Under the pieces are notes generated by a model, which saw only the letters and a list, made by a program, of their open reading frames with translations, was not told the DNA's origin and did not search any database. The position numbers and the translations under genes were made by a program. Below, in pieces: positions 61,095 to 64,000 of a stretch of 64,000 bases of DNA. Each line of letters starts with the position of its first letter. The first letter of the stretch is position 1. The stretch spans positions 1-64,000 of the forward strand of contig NZ_WTVK01000032.1 in NCBI RefSeq assembly GCF_012910805.1, given 5' to 3'. Source of the DNA: Aromatoleum evansii. GTDB taxonomy: Bacteria > Pseudomonadota > Gammaproteobacteria > Burkholderiales > Rhodocyclaceae.

Positions 61095-61733
61095 ATGAGC
61101 GACGTAGCCATCATCGACTACGGCATGGGCAACCTGCGTTCGGTTGCCAAGGCGGTCGAACACGTAGCGCCCGGCAAGACCGTGGTCGTGACCTCCGATC
61201 CCGCGGAGGTCGCGGCGGCCGGCCGCGTGGTGTTTCCGGGGCAGGGCGCGATGCCCGACTGCATGCGCGAACTGGACCTGCGCGGACTGCGCGCGTCGGT
61301 GCTCGAGGCCGCCGCCTCCAAGCCCTTCCTCGGTATCTGCATCGGCGAGCAGATGCTGTTCGGACACAGCGAGGAGGGCGACGTGCCCGGCCTCGGCATC
61401 CTTCCCGGCAATGTCGTGCGCTTCCCCGATGCGAAGATGGTCGCGGCCGACGGCTCGCGCCTGAAGGTGCCGCACATGGGCTGGAACGAGGTGCGCCAGC
61501 GTATCGCGCACCCGTTGTGGGACGGCATTCCCGACGGCGAGCGCTTCTATTTCGTGCATAGCTATTTTGTTCGGCCCGACGAGCGCTCGCTGGTTGCGGC
61601 CGAAACCGATTACGGTTTGATGTTTACCAGTGCGGTAGCGCGGGATAACATCTTCGCGGTTCAGTTTCACCCCGAAAAGAGTGCGCAGGCTGGCCTGCGG
61701 ATGCTTGCAAATTTCATTTCCTGGGCCCCCTGA
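61095..61733 (+). CDS. hisH: Imidazole glycerol phosphate synthase glutaminase subunit HisH
   Basis: A 212-residue class I glutamine amidotransferase subunit that supplies ammonia to HisF. The nucleophile Cys is in [12 protein letters not shown] and the His-Glu pair in AVQFHPEKS. It lies 54 bases after hisB and 62 before hisA. Confidence 0.96.
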   Translation: MSDVAIIDYGMGNLRSVAKAVEHVAPGKTVVVTSDPAEVAAAGRVVFPGQGAMPDCMRELDLRGLRASVLEAAASKPFLGICIGEQMLFGHSEEGDVPGLGILPGNVVRFPDAKMVAADGSRLKVPHMGWNEVRQRIAHPLWDGIPDGERFYFVHSYFVRPDERSLVAAETDYGLMFTSAVARDNIFAVQFHPEKSAQAGLRMLANFISWAP

Positions 61734-61795
61734 CGCGCGTCGTCCGGACCCGCCTGTAGCTTCCCTTCCACTCCTCAGATGCAACTCTTCCCCGT

Positions 61796-62544
61796 ATGCT
61801 GCTGATTCCCGCTATCGATCTGAAGGACGGCCACTGCGTGCGCCTCAAGCAGGGCGAGATGGACGACGCCACCGTGTTCTCCGAAGATCCGGCCGCGATG
61901 GCCCGGCACTGGATAGATCTCGGTGCGCGCCGCCTGCACCTGGTCGACCTGAACGGCGCCTTTGCCGGCAAGCCGAAGAACGGCGCCGCGATCCGCGCGA
62001 TCGCCGATGAAGTCGGTGACGACATCCCGGTGCAGCTCGGCGGCGGCATCCGCGATCTCGACACCATCGAGCACTACCTCGACAACGGCATCTCCTATGT
62101 CATCATCGGCACCGCCGCGGTGAAGAATCCGGGTTTCCTGCACGACGCGTGCGGTGCCTTCCCCGGGCACATCATCGTCGGTCTCGATGCCAAGGACGGC
62201 AAGGTCGCCGTCGACGGCTGGTCGAAGATGACGGGGCATGACGTCGTCGATCTGGCAAAGAAATACGAGGACTACGGCGTCGAGGCCGTGATCTACACCG
62301 ACATCGGCCGCGACGGCATGCTCTCGGGCGTGAACATCGAGGCCACCGTGCGCCTCGCGCAGGCGCTGCGCATCCCGGTCATCGCCAGCGGCGGCATAGC
62401 CTCGCTCGCGGACATCGACGCGCTGTGCGCGGTCGAATCCGAAGGCATTACCGGAGCGATCACCGGGCGCGCGATCTACGAAGGCACGCTGGACTTCGCC
62501 GCGGCGCAGGCGCGCGCGGACGAACTCAGCGGCGAAACTGCCTG

Positions 62545-62545
<1 letters not shown>
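61796..62545 (+). CDS. hisA: ProFAR isomerase HisA
   Basis: A 249-residue TIM barrel that isomerises ProFAR to [24 protein letters not shown] holds the general acid/base Asp and [15 protein letters not shown] the second Asp. The stop shares a TGATG junction with hisF. Confidence 0.97.
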
Positions 62546-63299
<754 letters not shown>

Positions 63300-63303
<4 letters not shown>

Positions 63304-63701
63304 GCAACGCCCATTCCGCCCGCTGGCTCAGCGAGATCAACTGGGACGATCAGGGCCTCGTGCCGGTGATCGCGCAGGAGGCCTCGACCGGCGACGTGCT
63401 GATGTTCGCGTGGATGAACCGCGAGGCACTGCAGCGCACCGCCGAGACGGGCGAGGCGGTTTACTGGTCGCGCTCGCGCCGCAAGCTGTGGCACAAGGGC
63501 GAGGAATCCGGCCATGTGCAGAAGGTGCATGAGATCCGCATCGACTGCGACAACGACGTCGTGTTGCTCAAGATCGAACAGGTCGGCGGCATCGCCTGCC
63601 ACACCGGCCGCCACAGCTGCTTTTTCCAGCGCTATCTGAGCGCGGGTTCGTGGGAGGCCGTGGACCCCGTGCTGAAGGATCCCAAGGATATCTACAAATG
63701 A
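63300..63701 (+). CDS. hisI: Phosphoribosyl-AMP cyclohydrolase
   Basis: A 133-residue zinc enzyme, third step of histidine synthesis, separate from his[28 protein letters not shown] and the zinc cysteines in DCDNDVVLL and [10 protein letters not shown] are visible. GTG start overlaps the hisF stop; its stop overlaps hisE. Confidence 0.96.
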
Positions 63702-64000
63702 TCGACATCGAAGTGCTGCACCGCGTCGCCGCGACCCTCGCGGAGCGCAAGAAGGCCGACCCCGATTCCTCCTATGTGTCCAGCCTGTACGCCAAGGGCA
63801 CCGACGCGATCTGCAAGAAGGTCGCCGAGGAAGCCGCCGAGACCATCATGGCGGCCAAGGACAAGGACATGCTGCACATCGTGTGGGAAGTCACCGACCT
63901 GTGGTTCCACTCGATGGTGCTGCTGTCGCATTTCGGCCTGTCGGTCGACGACGTCCTGGCCGAATTCCGTCGCCGCGAGGGTGTCTCAGGGATTGACGAG
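63698..64000 (+). CDS. hisE: Phosphoribosyl-ATP pyrophosphatase (3' end beyond the window)
   Basis: Second step of histidine synthesis. The 101 codons visible show the MazG-like helical fold with [15 protein letters not shown], whose glutamates bind magnesium, and [17 protein letters not shown]. The start overlaps hisI. Only a few residues should be missing, as HisE proteins are about 105-110 residues long. Confidence 0.95.
   Translation, partial: MIDIEVLHRVAATLAERKKADPDSSYVSSLYAKGTDAICKKVAEEAAETIMAAKDKDMLHIVWEVTDLWFHSMVLLSHFGLSVDDVLAEFRRREGVSGIDE

Noticed and set aside
58764-61784. A 1006-codon open frame on the minus strand through hisD, hisC, hisB and hisH
   Set aside because: It contains hisC only in another frame, has an Arg/Ala/Gly-rich composition and no recognisable domain. 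High GC content makes stop codons rare, so long antisense frames are expected.

Overview
This is chromosomal DNA from a GC-rich betaproteobacterium. Gene content, the gene order coaD-rsmD-M16-ftsYEX, miaB-phoH-ybeY-corC-lnt-glyQS-gmhB, mlaFEDACB-yadGH-ibaG-murA-his, and a phasin all point to Rhodocyclales (the Azoarcus/Aromatoleum/Thauera group). This placement is inferred from synteny and protein resemblance read by eye; no search was run. Almost every real gene is core or catabolic. I saw no prophage, transposase, CRISPR array or plasmid gene.

Layout. 1-3,640: end of a secreted protein gene, mutM, a dynamin-like GTPase and a ferredoxin. 3,654-10,226: coaD, rsmD and two M16 peptidases on the minus strand, divergent from ftsY-ftsE-ftsX. 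10,243-13,288: a REP-type inverted repeat, an orphan radical SAM/SPASM protein and a hybrid histidine kinase. 13,517-21,987: an AEC carrier and a catabolic operon (dehydrogenase, TRAP transporter, SDR, split transketolase) with a divergent LysR regulator. 22,134-29,793: mixed single genes (cupin, NdpA-like protein, methyltransferase, thioesterase, hemerythrin, Hyi-like isomerase, a sigma-54-type promoter with a small secreted repeat protein, epd, RidA). 29,903-29,979: elongator tRNA-Met. 30,032-39,716: the miaB to gmhB housekeeping run and an acyltransferase. 39,770-42,814: an unusual histidine-kinase-like membrane protein and pilU, then a MITE-like palindrome. 43,244-47,114: phasin, enoyl-CoA hydratase, lptA, lptC and kdsD (minus), with no kdsC or lptB where they are expected. 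47,257-56,443: a proton antiporter, the mla phospholipid transport operon, an ABC exporter, ibaG and murA. 56,483-64,000: rnk and the his genes, with hisC inverted inside the cluster and a REP plus 13-bp tandem array at its 3' end.

How the genes work together. Several blocks serve the cell envelope: lnt, lptA/lptC, kdsD, gmhB, mla, murA and ftsEX/ftsY. The his block holds the complete histidine pathway from hisG to hisE except a bifunctional hisB phosphatase half and hisZ. The least explained parts are the TRAP/transketolase operon, the sigma-54-promoted repeat protein, the degenerate cysteine-containing kinase beside pilU, and the radical SAM protein without a visible substrate peptide.
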